DNA from: Symbiodinium natans
Lineage: Eukaryota > Sar > Dinophyceae > Suessiales > Symbiodiniaceae
Reading direction: 5' to 3'
Assembly: GCA_905221605.1 (NCBI GenBank)
Contig: CAJNDS010002655.1
Location: 250,001 to 314,000, forward strand
Length of the DNA: 64,000 nucleotides
Shown here piece after piece: positions 38,766 through 50,732 of this stretch. The notes under the pieces are model-generated. The model worked only from the letters and a program-made list of their open reading frames with translations. It did no database searches and was not told the origin of the DNA. The first letter of the stretch is position 1. The number at the start of each line of letters is the position of its first letter. The translations under genes were made by a program, and so were the position numbers.

Positions 38766-39355
38766 GTTTCAATAGGGGAACAAGATACTCGGGTTCCCTC
38801 CTCATATCACTCAATGTGGGGCTTTTTGTGCAAAAAGCGCTTTTGCCGGGATGTTGCAACCCTCGCCTCACTGAACAGTGGGAATGTGGCTCCTTGTGTA
38901 GGGACAGTCAGCTCGAGAACAGGCATTCCAGCAAAGCATCCCTAACCCCAAGCCCTGAAGGATCTGCTACCTGCTTGGGAAGATGGAGGCTGCCCTGGCG
39001 ACGAGACCTCCCACGGACAGCTCCACGTCCACGGCGCAGGCGAGCAGAGGGGATCGTGGGGCCGAGAAGCCGAGGGGGGGGTGAGTTGCATGCACCGCAG
39101 CCTTTACCATAAAAGGGACGTTGGAATGGGTTGATTCTTGGAGGCACACTTAGACCCTTAAGACCTTCGGCATGAGATGTTTTTGGGGAGGCCGCAAAGG
39201 CAGCAAGGGGCATGCAAGATGCATTTTGGCGGCCTTGGCTTGTCAACAAGCTGGGCAAATTTGGGAGTCGTAGACAAACCGCTTCACCACAGCTTTCCGA
39301 ACATCCAGATTCCTAATCTCATCGGAAGCCGAACGTCTCACAGTATCAGCTCGTT

Positions 39356-39480
39356 CTTTGAGACTCTCTAAGGGTAGCTACATGGTGCCTTAACATGGTC
39401 CCTTATTCTTTATAGGGTATATAAGGGGTGCCCATTTAGGGGCCCATATTGAGGGACCATGTAATTCCCCTTTGAGACTC
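39356..39480. mobile_element. MITE-like element with 11-bp direct flanks
   Basis: CTTTGAGACTC is present at 39356-39366 and 39470-39480, flanking a 103-bp insert. The insert's ends are imperfect inverted repeats (AAGGGTAGCTACATGGTGCC against the inverse of GGGACCATGTAATTCCCC). A second ACATGGTCCCT inverted arm lies further in. The flanks look like a target-site duplication. Confidence 0.75.
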
Positions 39481-41210
39481 ATGCCGCCAACAGCCCAGCG
39501 AGCTCTACCACAAAAAACATCGCAGGAGTGCCTGAAGGAGTTGGATGAGTGGCACGCTCAGCTTGAAGTAGGGCCGAGCAGCCCTTGGTGTCCCAAGCAA
39601 GACCTGTTGCACTCCCAAGAGTCCGAGATCTTGGGTCTGAGGCCTAACTTCCAAAAGTCACGGTTTGCGTGCAGTGTTTTTTTTTTTTTTTTTGTGGGGT
39701 TGACGTGCGTTGCTGCCTCTTGGACAAGACCTGACAACGAGCACGAAACCCTCAAGCCCAACAACCCATCTCCGAACGAACTGCAAACCGGTCGCCCTAA
39801 GCAAGCCTGAAACGTTCAAGGCGGCCCGCCTGAGCCGTGCAGGATGAATAGGGTTTAGGGTTTAGGGTTCAATGGAACGGGTTTAGGCTGAATTTGAGAT
39901 TGGGTGCTTGCAGGCTGCTGCCCTTCTCCATGCCGGCCAAGGTTGCCGAGGGCTGTTTCTTGCGGACCTGAGGATTCGGATGATTGAAGAGCCCTGCATG
40001 CCAGATAGCTTAGATAGCTACTCGGTTTTGAGGATGCTGCGACATGCGGCAATGAGGTAGCATGAAAGCTTGGTGCAGTAGTCGCCCGAACCTTCGAAAC
40101 CCTGAGCCAAACTTCTGAGCACACGTAGGTAGAAGCGCGCAGTTCGAACAGTTGAGTCCCAGATTGCAACACACCAAAAACCAGAGACGAACATCGCCAG
40201 TCAGTCCTAACCCCCCCCCCCCTTACACGCCTAGACCTTTAAACTCACAAACGTGAGCGTCGAAGCACCAAAACAGAACGCTAACCTTGACCAGCAACAC
40301 CTTCAAGACCTTTAAGCCTCGAAGCCTTAGAGTAACAGCAGCCGTGAATTCGATACTCTGGACCCTGGGCTCTTCATGTCGCAGGCCAAGGCCAAGGCGC
40401 TCCTTGCCCGGTCCTCAAGCTGGGGGGTTGTTGGGGAAGTGTGTGCGGGTTTTTGCGGTCTTTCTAAACCCCATCCCAAAACTTTAAACCCCAAACCCTA
40501 AACCTTACACCGGGTCAGGGCCGTTTAGGGTTTCGGGTTTCGACCATGCACTGCAGAGGTTCCAGGCAGCTGGCAATCGAAGCCAATTCTTGGGCACGAG
40601 CAGATTTGAAGACTCTACACGGGTTGTTGGTTTTTTCTATTCAGCTCTTCCATTTAATCCTTGTATAACATCAAGCATAGGCTACATGATCGACATTTCG
40701 CATCATTGTTCTTTGTACCACTACTCACTATTATCATTATCGTCGTTGTTTATTGTTAAGCATGTTTTAATCAACTCAGCCTGACAAACCAAGCACCCAC
40801 TCGGCCCATGGAGTTCGGCTCCATCGGCTTCCCCCACAATGACCCACAACTCGCCTTACTCCATTGATCGACCTGTCTCGGCCGCTCTATCTTTAAGCAG
40901 CAAGATCCTCAGCAATCCCCTCCACCTGGATGGCTGGGCGTGGTGTTGGGGGATCAGCGCGGAAGCATGTCTGCGGGACTTGGGGCAGGACTTCGCACCC
41001 AGACGCCTACAACACCCATATTGAGAAACATGGAAGGTTCCGATATAAATGACCTGGACCTTGGCTTCAGCCCAAGGGAACTTTCCCAGACAAGCCCTGG
41101 ATTGATTGGATTTTTTTTTTTTGGGGGGGGGATTGGTTGTCCCAGTTGTTAGAAGTTAGAAGATTCCGAAGTCCCATGTCTTCAGAGAAAAAACTCAACC
41201 TTCGAAGCCG

Positions 41211-41213
<3 letters not shown>
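39481..41213. other. No gene recognised
   Basis: Mixed-composition DNA with a T-run at about 39678, a short TTTAGGG run at 39849-39870 and a C-run at about 40211. Open frames are short, overlapping and without recognisable motifs. Confidence 0.5.
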
Positions 41214-41263
<50 letters not shown>

Positions 41264-41292
41264 AAGCAAGAGAGAGAGAGAGAGAGAGAGAG
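41214..41292. repeat. (GA)n microsatellite
   Basis: Two pure GA tracts separated by CAAGCAAG. A long purine strand of this kind can adopt triplex structure; no function is implied. Confidence 0.97.
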
Positions 41293-42368
41293 GGCTGAGG
41301 GCCCCTCTTAAGCGTGCAGAGGAAGAAGAAGAAGGAGTTGGAGTTGAATTTCAGTCCCACCTGGTTAGCAGAATGAAGGTTGAAGATCCACACGAAGAAG
41401 CAACCGAGGGAAGCCCTTCAAGACCCAAATTCGGGAGGACCTGGGTTCTCGAGGAACCAAGATTCAGCGCCCACTTTCCCAGGCTTCTGCACAATGCGAG
41501 CTCCTTCACCGAGCTGCCTGGCAAGAGGATGGTGTGCCTTGGGGGTTGTGGAGTTCGGAACCCCAGGTGGGGAAGCAAGGGGTTTGCGCGGGGGACACTG
41601 CAGATCCAGCTCACACGAACATATGGCACTGCGACAGAGAACCAGGCCCGTGCGTTGGGAACACAGGAGTTTTTTTCCGGTTTCCCGGCAGTTTTCCAAG
41701 CCTTTGGCTGCAAAAGCCCAAGCTCGGGCACGTCGGCGTTCCACTAGCTTCGCAGGACAACAAATCTGCCCACATTATTCGCTGGCGTGGGCCTCAGAAG
41801 GCTCCAAGCTCTTTGTAGCTGCGTTTGTAGTGGGGTCGTAGTTCTTTCAAGAACTCCTCGGGAAGCCAACTTACAAGGAGAGCCGGTGCGCACAGAACGT
41901 CACAGCAACATATTTAGGTCCGCGCCTGCTGCACCCCCTACCAGTACCGAGGTGCCCAGCCGGGGCCCAGCCCCATCAGCTTTGCATGACCCCGTCAGTT
42001 TACAAAACACCATCAAAACGTCCAAGCACAATCAGAAAGTATCCCGCAAGGAGACCCAAACACCGCCAAAGTACTTGCTGTATTTTCCGAGGACTGGCCT
42101 CGACGCGGACAGCATGGAGCAGAGGCCCCGAACCTCATGAGCTGGATTCGGAGGTTGGGGGGGTTCCAGTGCTTGGCGCCGTGGGATTTGGACTGAGGGG
42201 GGGGGGCGGCTTGCGCCTTGGCACTCTACCGTCAGCACCCTAGACCCCAAACCCATCGTACCATCGAGCTCCAAAACCCCCCGAGGGCCCTCCTACAGGG
42301 TCCACGGTGTCCAACCTACACCTGGGGAGGGTGCACCGGTGTGCGAAGTACTTTCGGAGCTCAAGTCT
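41293..42368. other. No gene recognised
   Basis: Several overlapping open frames of 100-150 codons on both strands (for example 41380-41841) have no family motif. Overlap in all frames argues for chance openness in GC-rich sequence. Confidence 0.45.
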
Positions 42369-42445
42369 TTTTTGGGACCCTAGACCCTAAACCCTAAACC
42401 CTAAACCCTAAACCCTAAACCCTAAACCCTAAACCCTAAACCCTA
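42369..42445 (-). repeat. Telomere-like array
   Basis: About ten CCCTAAA units, near perfect. Confidence 0.93.
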
Positions 42446-42585
42446 TTCTGCTCTCTTTCAAGAGCCTCTAAAGGAGGCGTAGGCGGCTTAGAGTAAGAGG
42501 CTGAAGGACACGCAGAAGCTGTGCGAGACGGCTGCGAAAGACTTCCAGCTCTGGCTCGGCCAGGAGATGCCTTGAGATTCCAATT

Positions 42586-42668
42586 AGGGTGGGTTAGGGT
42601 TTAGGGTTTAGGGTTTAGGGTTCAGGGTTCAGGGTTTAGGGTTTAGGGTTTAGGGTTTAGGGTTTGGG
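42586..42668 (+). repeat. Telomere-like array
   Basis: TTTAGGG units with two TTCAGGG units in the middle; opposite orientation to the preceding array. Confidence 0.93.
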
Positions 42669-42942
42669 GAGGGTTCTTATTGGGCTGGGTCTGCTCTGTG
42701 GGCTTTTTTGTTGCCAATTGTTTCAGTTCAACTTGAAACTTGAAACTTTGTCTGTGCTACACAAGTTGATCGCAATGTGGGCTTGAGCCACAGCGGCTCT
42801 GTGCAGTTCAAGGGGCCGAAATAAAGGCGCATCGCACAGTCTTCCATCAGAAGGGTTTTAGCTGTTCACCTTAAAGACACGGGTGGAATCCCCCCCAGGC
42901 CCCTGCCAACTCCGAAGCCAGCTGAATTATGGCTCCTGAAGT

Positions 42943-43038
42943 TGGGTTTAGGGTTTAGGGTTTAGGGTTTAGGGTTTAGGGTTTAGGGTTTAGGGTTTAG
43001 GGTTTAGGGTTTAGGGTTTAGGGTTTAGGGTTTAGGGA
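42943..43038 (+). repeat. Telomere-like array
   Basis: About thirteen perfect TTTAGGG units. Confidence 0.95.
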
Positions 43039-43289
43039 ACTTCCCTAAAGTTGTGGACATAGAATGCAAACGAAGCCCGAGAACCGGGGCAGCCCCCCGA
43101 ATCCGTTCTGTGAAGAGGACTTCCTACTGATCGAGGACCGCTTAGAGTCGGGACCCCCAGAGGAGTTTGCAGGATCAGGGTTTCAGAGTTCCGGGGTTGG
43201 GGTTCAGCAAAAAAGGGCATCCGCAAAAACAATGGGTTGTAGAGGGGGTTTCTGTGGATATCATGCCTATTACACTATCAGAATGCTGC

Positions 43290-43403
43290 CCTAAACCCTG
43301 TACCCTAAACCCTAAACCCTAAACCCTAACCCCTAACCCCTAAACCCTAAACCCTAAACCCTAAACCCTAAACCCTAAACCCTAAACCCTAAACCCTAAA
43401 CCC
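43290..43403 (-). repeat. Telomere-like array
   Basis: CCCTAAA units with a few CCCCTAA units. Confidence 0.94.
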
Positions 43404-43486
43404 GTCTTATGGGGGCGGGTGAGGGAGTTGGGGCGGATGAAGGAAGAGTTCTAGGACTTGCCTCGGTCGCAGCAGTCAACAGAGTG

Positions 43487-43606
43487 GGTTTAGGGTTTAG
43501 GCTTCTTCAAGGCGCAAAAGCCTGCGCTCCAAGGAGGGTTTAGGGTTTAGGGTTTACTGTAGGGTTTAGGGTTTAGGGTTTAGGGTTTAGGGTTTAGGGT
43601 TTAGGC
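43487..43606 (+). repeat. Split telomere-like array
   Basis: TTTAGGG runs interrupted by a short unique stretch (43502-43537). Confidence 0.9.
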
Positions 43607-44332
43607 GTTCCAAGGAAGGTCTACGCGCTCGTGAAGGACCAGCACGAGCTCTTGGCGAAGTACCGGCGCCAGAAGGCCGACTTGGGCATTTTTTCGGATC
43701 CAGCAGAAAAAACATAATACGACAATAACATACGTTTATAACATTAGAACCGTGCTAATACTATAATGACAAAGAGATATGACAACGGACTAATTGCATA
43801 ACACCCTCTCCTCCCGGAGCGTTTGGGGGGGGGGAAATCCTTCTGCAATCCAGAGGGGAGGGACCACTAGCAAGCCGTACGCCCTGGAACCTAGACGTGA
43901 ACCCTAGGCCAATATAAGGTTGCGAGTTTAGGGTGGCTCCTACAAGGAGCCCGGAGCTTGAAGCCCTGAGCAAAGACAATGCCTGATGCCTTGCCAAGGA
44001 ATTCAGACCAGTTGCTTTCGATCGTTCAGAAAGTATGTGGGATCTCAAGCCCGCTGCCTAGGTCCCTGAAGAATCCAGCCCAACGAACGTCCTGAGCCTG
44101 CAGGAGAACGCGGAAGCTGCACCAGCAGAAAGCCACACGGGCTACGTCCTGCCGGAGCAGCCGAAGGATTGGAGTGAATGTGGCTCTTAGGGGCTTGAAA
44201 TGGATGGTTTCGGGTTTACCGTTTAGGTGCAGGGTTTGAGGGCAAGTTCGCAGTGAAGGGTTTAAGTTCAGGGTTTGGGGTCTAGGTTTGTGGTTTAGGT
44301 CGAGGGTTTAGGTGCCGGGAGGCGTGCCATCA

Positions 44333-44378
44333 TGGTTTAGGGTTTAGGGTTTAGGGTTTAGGGTTTAGGGTTTAGGGC
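44333..44378 (+). repeat. Telomere-like array
   Basis: Six TTTAGGG units. Confidence 0.92.
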
Positions 44379-44509
44379 AACCCGATAATGCTGCACAGAG
44401 TTTTGCCAGCAGATTCGTAGATGTCTTGTGCGGTCCGACGTCCTGCGCCGTTTCGATCTTCCTGGCAGATTTTTGCAAGTGCCTACAGAGTGGAGCGGGT
44501 CCATTTGTG

Positions 44510-44600
44510 ACTGTGACTCAACGTCTAGCCCTGCATGCTAACCATCTTAGAGAGATCTGGGAGGCATGTGGGTACGAGTCCCAGCTCAAACAGTCGGTGG
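44510..44600 (+). ncRNA. Possible tRNA-derived fragment (weak)
   Basis: GGTACGAGTCCC near 44570 differs by one base from a Pol III B-box/T-arm (GGTTCGANTCC) and sits in a small TGGG/CCCA hairpin. The upstream TAGCCCTGCATGC is only a poor A-box, and a full cloverleaf cannot be folded by eye. It could be a tRNA relic or the head of a SINE, or chance. Confidence 0.2.
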
Positions 44601-45551
44601 CCCAGTGTTTATCGGAAGAATTGCACCCACCGCCATGTTACATGATCCGTGTAGTTTTGGCTTGAGGATGAAGATTGTGTTCCGGATCAGTGTGGTTTTC
44701 AGGGTTAATGGTTTTGTCCAGACCTTCGCTGCCGGATTGAGTCTGCCTTTCGGACTCGCGTACGGAATTGTGATGCGCATGCCGCCCTCCTTGGCCCTTG
44801 GTCGTTGGTATGTGAAGCTGTCATCGTTTTTTGTTTTCTGTGTTCATCCGAATGCCAGACTCGTCGCAGTCGTGCGTTTGGGTTCGCCAAAATGTGAGAC
44901 AGTCAGTCACCACATTTGGGCGTCTGTGTTCGCCCGAATACGAATGTCGTTTTCGCTCCTGTTGTCTTTTTTGCATGTGCTCTTGCACCATTGGCATGCT
45001 CTTTCCTGTTCTCATGGTCTCTCGCTGTTTGGGTCTGCGCTGGCATCATTGTTCCCCAAAAAAAAACCTTGCCTGATCAGCTTCTCTGATGGGTAAATTG
45101 TCGAGAAGAACAGCGTCCAATAGCGAGCGACAACAGTTGCGCAATTCACGCAGGCAGAAGCCAAACAAAAGAAAGTGATGATTTTCTCCCAAATGCGAGT
45201 GGGTCTCGAGAAAAACCCATGGTCCGCAGCGGGCGACCGCGCTGCCCGATGCACCTGCCCCCTCTTACTTGACACTCCTTAGCATTCACACACTGTTTTT
45301 GGGGAACTACACCTGATTGTGTGTTGGTACCCATGCCTCAAAACATGTGAGGTTCGGCAAGCCATAGTATGGGTAGTCCCGCTTAAAACCCTGGTTGGAA
45401 TGTGACCACGGCAAAACAACGTCTTTTCGACGCCAAGAGTCCGCTGAACCCTGAACCTAACGGGGCCCTGCAATTGTGTCGCCGTTGAAAGCCTCAATCC
45501 CCCAAACGCCGCCGAATAAACCCCCCCTTCGCCCTGCAAACCCTGGGGGCC

Positions 45552-45657
45552 TTAAACCCTAAACCCCAAACCCCAAACCCCAAACCCTGAACCCTAAACC
45601 CTAAACCCTAAACCCTAAACCCTAAACCCTAAACCCTAAACCCTAAACCCTAAACCG
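45552..45657 (-). repeat. Telomere-like array
   Basis: CCCCAAA block followed by about ten CCCTAAA units. Confidence 0.94.
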
Positions 45658-46112
45658 GGGGGAGCTTCAGGCCCGGAATGCCTCCGACCTGGGAGGAGCT
45701 GTTTCGCAGCCGCCGGTAGCTCTGCAGATTTTAGGGCGGGCTGGCCCAAGGCATGCAGCACCTGAAGATCCAACATCCCTTAGCTTAAACCTCAGCCTCT
45801 TGCAGACGTAGCTTTAATTCCTGCACCTTGGAAAAGAAAGACGTCCAGCTTGACACGACATTCCGAGAAGCTCAAGTCTTCGAGCCCAGGGTCTAGGGTT
45901 TCATTTACAAAAAGGGTTTAGGTTTAATTTACAAAAAGGGTTTAGGTTTAATTTACCAAAAGGGGTTAGGTTTAGGACTTAGGGGTGAACCGAGGCCTGC
46001 TGTAAAAAAGAGGCCTCACTCACCAGACCAGAGTCGGCGGGTGGTTCAAAGGCAGGAGAAAGCAGACGCCCGCCTTGCATGCCTGGCTGCAGGAAATCCC
46101 CCTTTACAGCAA

Positions 46113-46216
46113 CCTTGGGGGTTGAAATGAACCCTAAAGTTGGGGTCATAACTACGATAATTCCTATTCAGGTATGTGAACCATAAACCCTTTTAGGGTT
46201 CATTTCGTCCCCAAGG
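46113..46216. mobile_element. MITE-like palindrome with telomere-like bases in its arms
   Basis: Arms run CCTTGGGG...GAAATGAACCCTAAA and its inverse TTTAGGGTTCATTTC...CCCCAAGG, 26-27 bp with two or three differences, around a ~50-bp core. AACCCTAAA lies inside each arm. Confidence 0.75.
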
Positions 46217-46641
46217 AACCCGTACATAGGCCCCGCTTCTGGTGGAGCCCTGCGATGGAGCAGTGACTTGGCGTTTTGGAGACCTGCGGCGGAGCGCGAG
46301 CGCGCACACAAGTCAGAGGTTAGAGGGTCTAGGAGTCTCGGCACTGAAAGGCCTGGGACGGGAAGAGGGTTTCAAGGCGCGAGGTTGCGAGCATAAGGAA
46401 GCGCGGCCACCTGTCGCGGTGCTCTACTCCTTTGTGGTACTTTACTGTAACTTTAGATCCTTACATTTTTTGGGCTTATTGGGTTTAAAATTAAGGCAGC
46501 TAAAAGTTTAATTCATAGCTACCCTCCTGAGTGCAGCCAAGTACTCAAGCCGGCAATTTGGTTCAAGAGCCCACGTTGAGAGGGTTTTGGCCTGTGACCT
46601 CGTGGCCATGGGAAACCACTTTGCCGCTCGCTCGGCAAAGT

Positions 46642-46798
46642 GCTTGGAGGTTCATGGTGCTTATTAAAAAAATGATAACTGTACTAATAACTGTACGTAT
46701 AACTGTACTTATAACCTCATTAGGGCACTTAAGGGGCTCATAAGTGGGTGATAAGTACTAAGTTATAGCTGGTTAATGAGTACCGTGAACCTCCAAGT
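46642..46798. mobile_element. MITE-like palindrome with AACTGTAC core repeats
   Basis: Inverted ends CTTGGAGGTTCATGGTGCTT and the inverse of GAGTACCGTGAACCTCCAAG give arms of about 27 bp with few mismatches. The core holds three imperfect TATAACTGTAC units. No coding sequence. Confidence 0.78.
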
Positions 46799-47345
46799 AG
46801 ACTCTTTCCTTGTTTTGTCATGCCACCGCCTTTTCTTTGTCGGGAGCCGCCTCGTTTTCTTGGGGGTTTGTCTGTGTAGCCTCAAGTGTCAATGTGCATG
46901 CGGGCTTTGGTTTATCAAGGAAGGACGTACGCCCGAGGATGTTGAGCATGACCGGTTGTGTGGAGTTGTCGAGCAGGTTTGGGGGTTTGGGGGGGGGAGC
47001 TCCACAGGGCCCGCAACTTCCTGCCAAGAGCAACCCAACCTCAGAGCCCGAGAATTCAGCAGACTGCGAAGAAGAGGCTCAGGGTTCAGGGTTTTCAAGT
47101 TCAAGCATTTTGATTCCCGCATGACATTGTTGTTTGCTGGCAGTTTGGCCCCGCCCCCTGGAGTTGGAGGGGCTCCTCACAACTTGCTAACTTTGAGCCG
47201 AAATCCCCTGACATGTAGCCGGAACCCTTGAGCTGAAACACTCTCCAAACCTTCTCCGCACTTGCCTACCGAGGCTTGTTGTGGCAATGCCCACAACGCC
47301 GAAGAGCCCACGGACATGGCACGGCCCTCAGGGAGGGAGTGTTTG

Positions 47346-47460
47346 TGGATAATTTGGAATATGGGGGTATAAGGCCCCTTGTATAGACACCCAAATCATA
47401 GGATCCCCATATAACAAGGACCCGAATAAGGTACTCCTAGTATAATATCGTAAACCCCCA
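47346..47460. mobile_element. Small palindrome-family element without a telomere-like array
   Basis: Shares GGCCCCT...TATAGAC.CCCA.AT..TAGG with the inverse of 53829-53877, GGATCCCC...AAGGACCC with the inverse of its left half, and AATAAGGTAC.CCTA with 36938-36952. It reads straight through both CCTA/TAGG points where the relatives carry arrays. Confidence 0.62.
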
Positions 47461-49283
47461 CATTGGGGGGGGGGGGGGGATTGAGCAAGGGGCTGAGCTT
47501 AATTTCACAGCCCGGGCTCAGATGCGTGAGGCAGGCACAAGTTCTTATTGCGGAAGCCGGATGCACCGGATCCGACTATGTAGGGGTGTTGCGGTTGAAT
47601 GTTCGAGGCTTTGCGTCTCGTACGTCCTTTAGCGGATCCTGGCCTCAAGTTGAGGAGGGCTGACAGAGCTTCACAGGCGTGTATGAGCGCGTGCTTCGCG
47701 CGCCCATGTGCCGTGAAGGTTGGAAGCACTAAACCCTCAGACCTAAATCTTCGAAGCAGAAGCAGAAAGAAGAACTGCATTCATGTTCGGAGCTTCCTCT
47801 TCCTTTGGCAATTCGTTTGTGTGCCGAGACACGAGCTCCGGTACAAGAACATGGCCATGAGGACGCCTTGCGGGCCTTTGCGGGAAGGGTTGGGGGGCCT
47901 TGCAGCTCGGGGCCCCCCGAAGTCTCAGACGTAAGTACCTGTGAGCTAAGCCAGCTAAGCCTCTTCAATCAGGATTTGGGGACTGGGGATTGAGGGATGG
48001 GAGCCCTCTGAGGCTCTTAAGCTTTAAACTTCCCTCGATGTCTGAAGAGCAAAGAATGGTTCTACGGCGTGGGAGCCCTGCCCACAGATAATCGGACCCG
48101 ACCCAGCAATCCCAAACCCTAGCTGCTAGCCGTCGCAGCTTCCCGAAGCTCCAGCCCTCTGACTTTATCCCACTTGGGAATTGTTTGTTTATTTTTGGTT
48201 ATATCAAACCCAAGAGAATATTAACATATTGTTTTTATTAAGGTTCTAAGGGGAGTATAGCTGAGATCTCGGGGATCTCAGGAAGCTCGGTTTTCGCTTG
48301 AACACATCTTAGCCCGCAACTGCGACGCATAGTTCTCAACTTGAAAATTCAAGATGGATTGCTCGATTGCCCCCAGGAAGAGGCCATAGACTTCAAATCC
48401 TCGCAGCCGTCAGGCCGGGTTATGCTCAGAGAGCCAGAGATCATGATGACCATATGTATACATACATATGTATGCCGTAAACTCCTTGAACCCAAGCTCT
48501 AAGTCGGCCAACGCTTGAGAAACATCAACACCCGAAACCCCGCCTGTTCACGCGCCAAGGGTTTGGTGCTTCCAGTGTGCTTCCCTTCCGACCCTTTCTT
48601 CTGCTTCAGGGGGCTTTTGTGGGGTTCAGTCGCTTGTGTCCCTAACCTGGTGGAGGCCCTGCCCTCAAGCCCACCAGCCTCGAAACCATTTCCATGCTGC
48701 GCAGCCCGTAATGACCTTGAGCCTTGGAGTGGCGTAAGAGCTGGGCCCCACTTGTTGCGGCACACATGGCCGCGATGCGGCGCAGCAGCCCAGGATCCGC
48801 CGAAGGCTGCGTGAGGAAGCAAGCGGGGGCCTTGAGGCTTCCTTGAGCAGAGCCGGAAGCCCAGGGCGAGAACATTCGGCCAGGAGGACCAAGGCGCTAA
48901 CCAAAGCAGGCGCAGACCAATGACCAAACGGCAGAACTAAAGCCAAATCCAGGCACAGACCTAGGCATGAATGGCTTGAGGTGCGTCAGGACCTTGGTCA
49001 GGCTTCTCAAAACTACGGCACGGGCGAGTGGCACCGGAGCATCCGAAGGTCCAGATGTCCGGAAGTCGTAAGGCCGCAGCTCCCCAACAGGACGCTGGAG
49101 CCTTCCTGATGACTAGACTCTGCCAAAATCCGAACGCCATCACGCAAGCCCCTGATGGTTTGGCCTCCGAGCGGTTGGAGGCGAGGTCACCGGGAGACCT
49201 GCTGCCGGCAGACGAAGCATGCCTCTGTGAGCAAGGAACAACAAAGGCAATCATCCAACTACCGGGAATGTGTGCATTTGACC
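47461..49283. other. No gene recognised
   Basis: Starts with a G-run (47465-47480). Open frames up to 142 codons (48499-48927, minus strand) overlap others and show no known motif. Contains one copy of the AT-rich dispersed repeat at 48170-48260. Confidence 0.45.
48170..48260. repeat. AT-rich dispersed repeat, copy 1
   Basis: TTATCCCACTTGGGAA, AAACCCAAGAGA and TTAAGGTTCTAAGGGGAG blocks, ending GTATAG, recur at 49690-49770 and 57735-57834 in the same orientation. Confidence 0.75.
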
Positions 49284-49346
49284 CTAGACCTAAACCCTAA
49301 ACCCTAAACCCTAAACCCTAAACCCTAAACCCTAAACCCTAAACCT
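49284..49346 (-). repeat. Telomere-like array
   Basis: Eight CCCTAAA units. Confidence 0.92.
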
Positions 49347-49689
49347 GTAGATGGGCAAACCACCCCGCCCCTGTGAGGTGCCAAGGGAGTGACCGAGGAC
49401 GGGGTGTGCCTGGTCGACGGTTTGGCTCTGGGGTCTGGTATTACATGTTGAACTGAGCAGGAGTAATTGGAAACCCTGAGCCATAAACCAAAAACCCCTG
49501 ACTAAACCCCCTAAACCCCCGAAACCCCCCTAAACCCCCCTGATGAAGATGTTGCTCGTGTTGGCTTGGTGGTCTTATCAAGCATCTATGGCATGCGCTC
49601 GCACGATGTGTGACCTTTGCAGTTTCATTCTAAAGCCTGCCGCAACCTGCCGCTTGCTGAACCTGCACGGGGTTTGCGGCACCCTTAAC

Positions 49690-49770
49690 TTCTTCTTTAA
49701 TATTTGTTCTAATATAACCCAAGTGGATATCAAACATTTTATTTTGATGAAGGTTCTCAGGGGAGTATAG
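49690..49770. repeat. AT-rich dispersed repeat, copy 2 (diverged)
   Basis: Shares ATAACCCAAG, CATTTTATTTTGATGAAGG and TTCTCAGGGGAGTATAG with copies at 48170 and 57735. Confidence 0.65.
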
Positions 49771-49976
49771 AATTAACAGGGTCAAGGTGTAGCATTGGTC
49801 AGTTGGTCGAGCTGGGGTTGACAAGGTTTATGGTCAGGGTTTAGGGTGAAAAGGTAGTCTTGTATAACATAGTCTCAGATGCCGTCGATCGGCGAATGCG
49901 TGCTCTTGGATAGCAGTGAAGCTGCTTTACTCGAGTGGCACTTACTCCGGGCGAGGTGGCAAGCCTGTTGCAAAAG

Positions 49977-50023
49977 GGTTTAGGGTGTAGGGTTTAGGGT
50001 TTAGGGTTTAGGGTTTAGGGTTA
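49977..50023 (+). repeat. Telomere-like array with A-run junction
   Basis: Preceded by AAGCCTGTTGCAAAAGGG (49961-49978), the junction motif seen at several other arrays. Confidence 0.9.
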
Positions 50024-50601
50024 GGCGACTGGAGCGGGTGGGAGGAAGTACCCACACCAAACAAGCAACCATCTATGCCATTGCAAATCCGACTCCTTGT
50101 TGCCTCGCAAATGTCACCCACGAGGGCAGCAGACTACATCAACACCATTCACCACCACTCGAATGACCATCAATATCATATCACCACCCTAAACCCTAAA
50201 CCCGAAACCATAAACCCTAAACCCCCAAAACCCCCTTCGATATGCCGGGAGGATGTCCGTGTCGCCTCACCCGCGCAGGGCTACGCCTCCCCGAAGGCGT
50301 CGCGAACGGGGCTTTTAAGATCGTTGGGACACGGGCCTCCTTGCAGCATTGCAGTGTCCTTTGCCCAAGCTGCTTATCACAGAACCCCTGGTCCTGCAAA
50401 CCAAAACCGCAAGATGTAGCCAGACACCAACATGCGAGGGTCCAAGCCACTCTGAACCTTACATTCCCACAGAGCGGGTGCCCGTAGTTTTCTTTTCCCT
50501 TCTTTCCCTACTGCATGTGCTTAAAACCTGCCGGAAGCACTTCAGGAAACGCTAAGCTGGCATTCTTTCAAGACGTTCCACTCCACTCCAAGAGCTCGAT
50601 T

Positions 50602-50732
50602 CTTAAACCCTAAGCCCTAAACCCTAAACCCTAAACCCTAAACTCGAATCCTAAGCCCTAAACCCTAAACCCTAAACCCTAAACCCTAAACCCTAAACCC
50701 TAAACCCTAAACCCTAAACCCTAAACCCTAAA
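50602..50732 (-). repeat. Telomere-like array
   Basis: Two CCCTAAA runs around a diverged CTCGAATCC spacer. Confidence 0.94.

Noticed and set aside
41380-41841. 153-codon open frame overlapping several others
   Set aside because: Five mutually overlapping frames on both strands here; none stands out by motif.
44566-45096. 176-codon open frame with hydrophobic stretches
   Set aside because: Overlaps frames on both strands, no known motif, composition like surrounding DNA.
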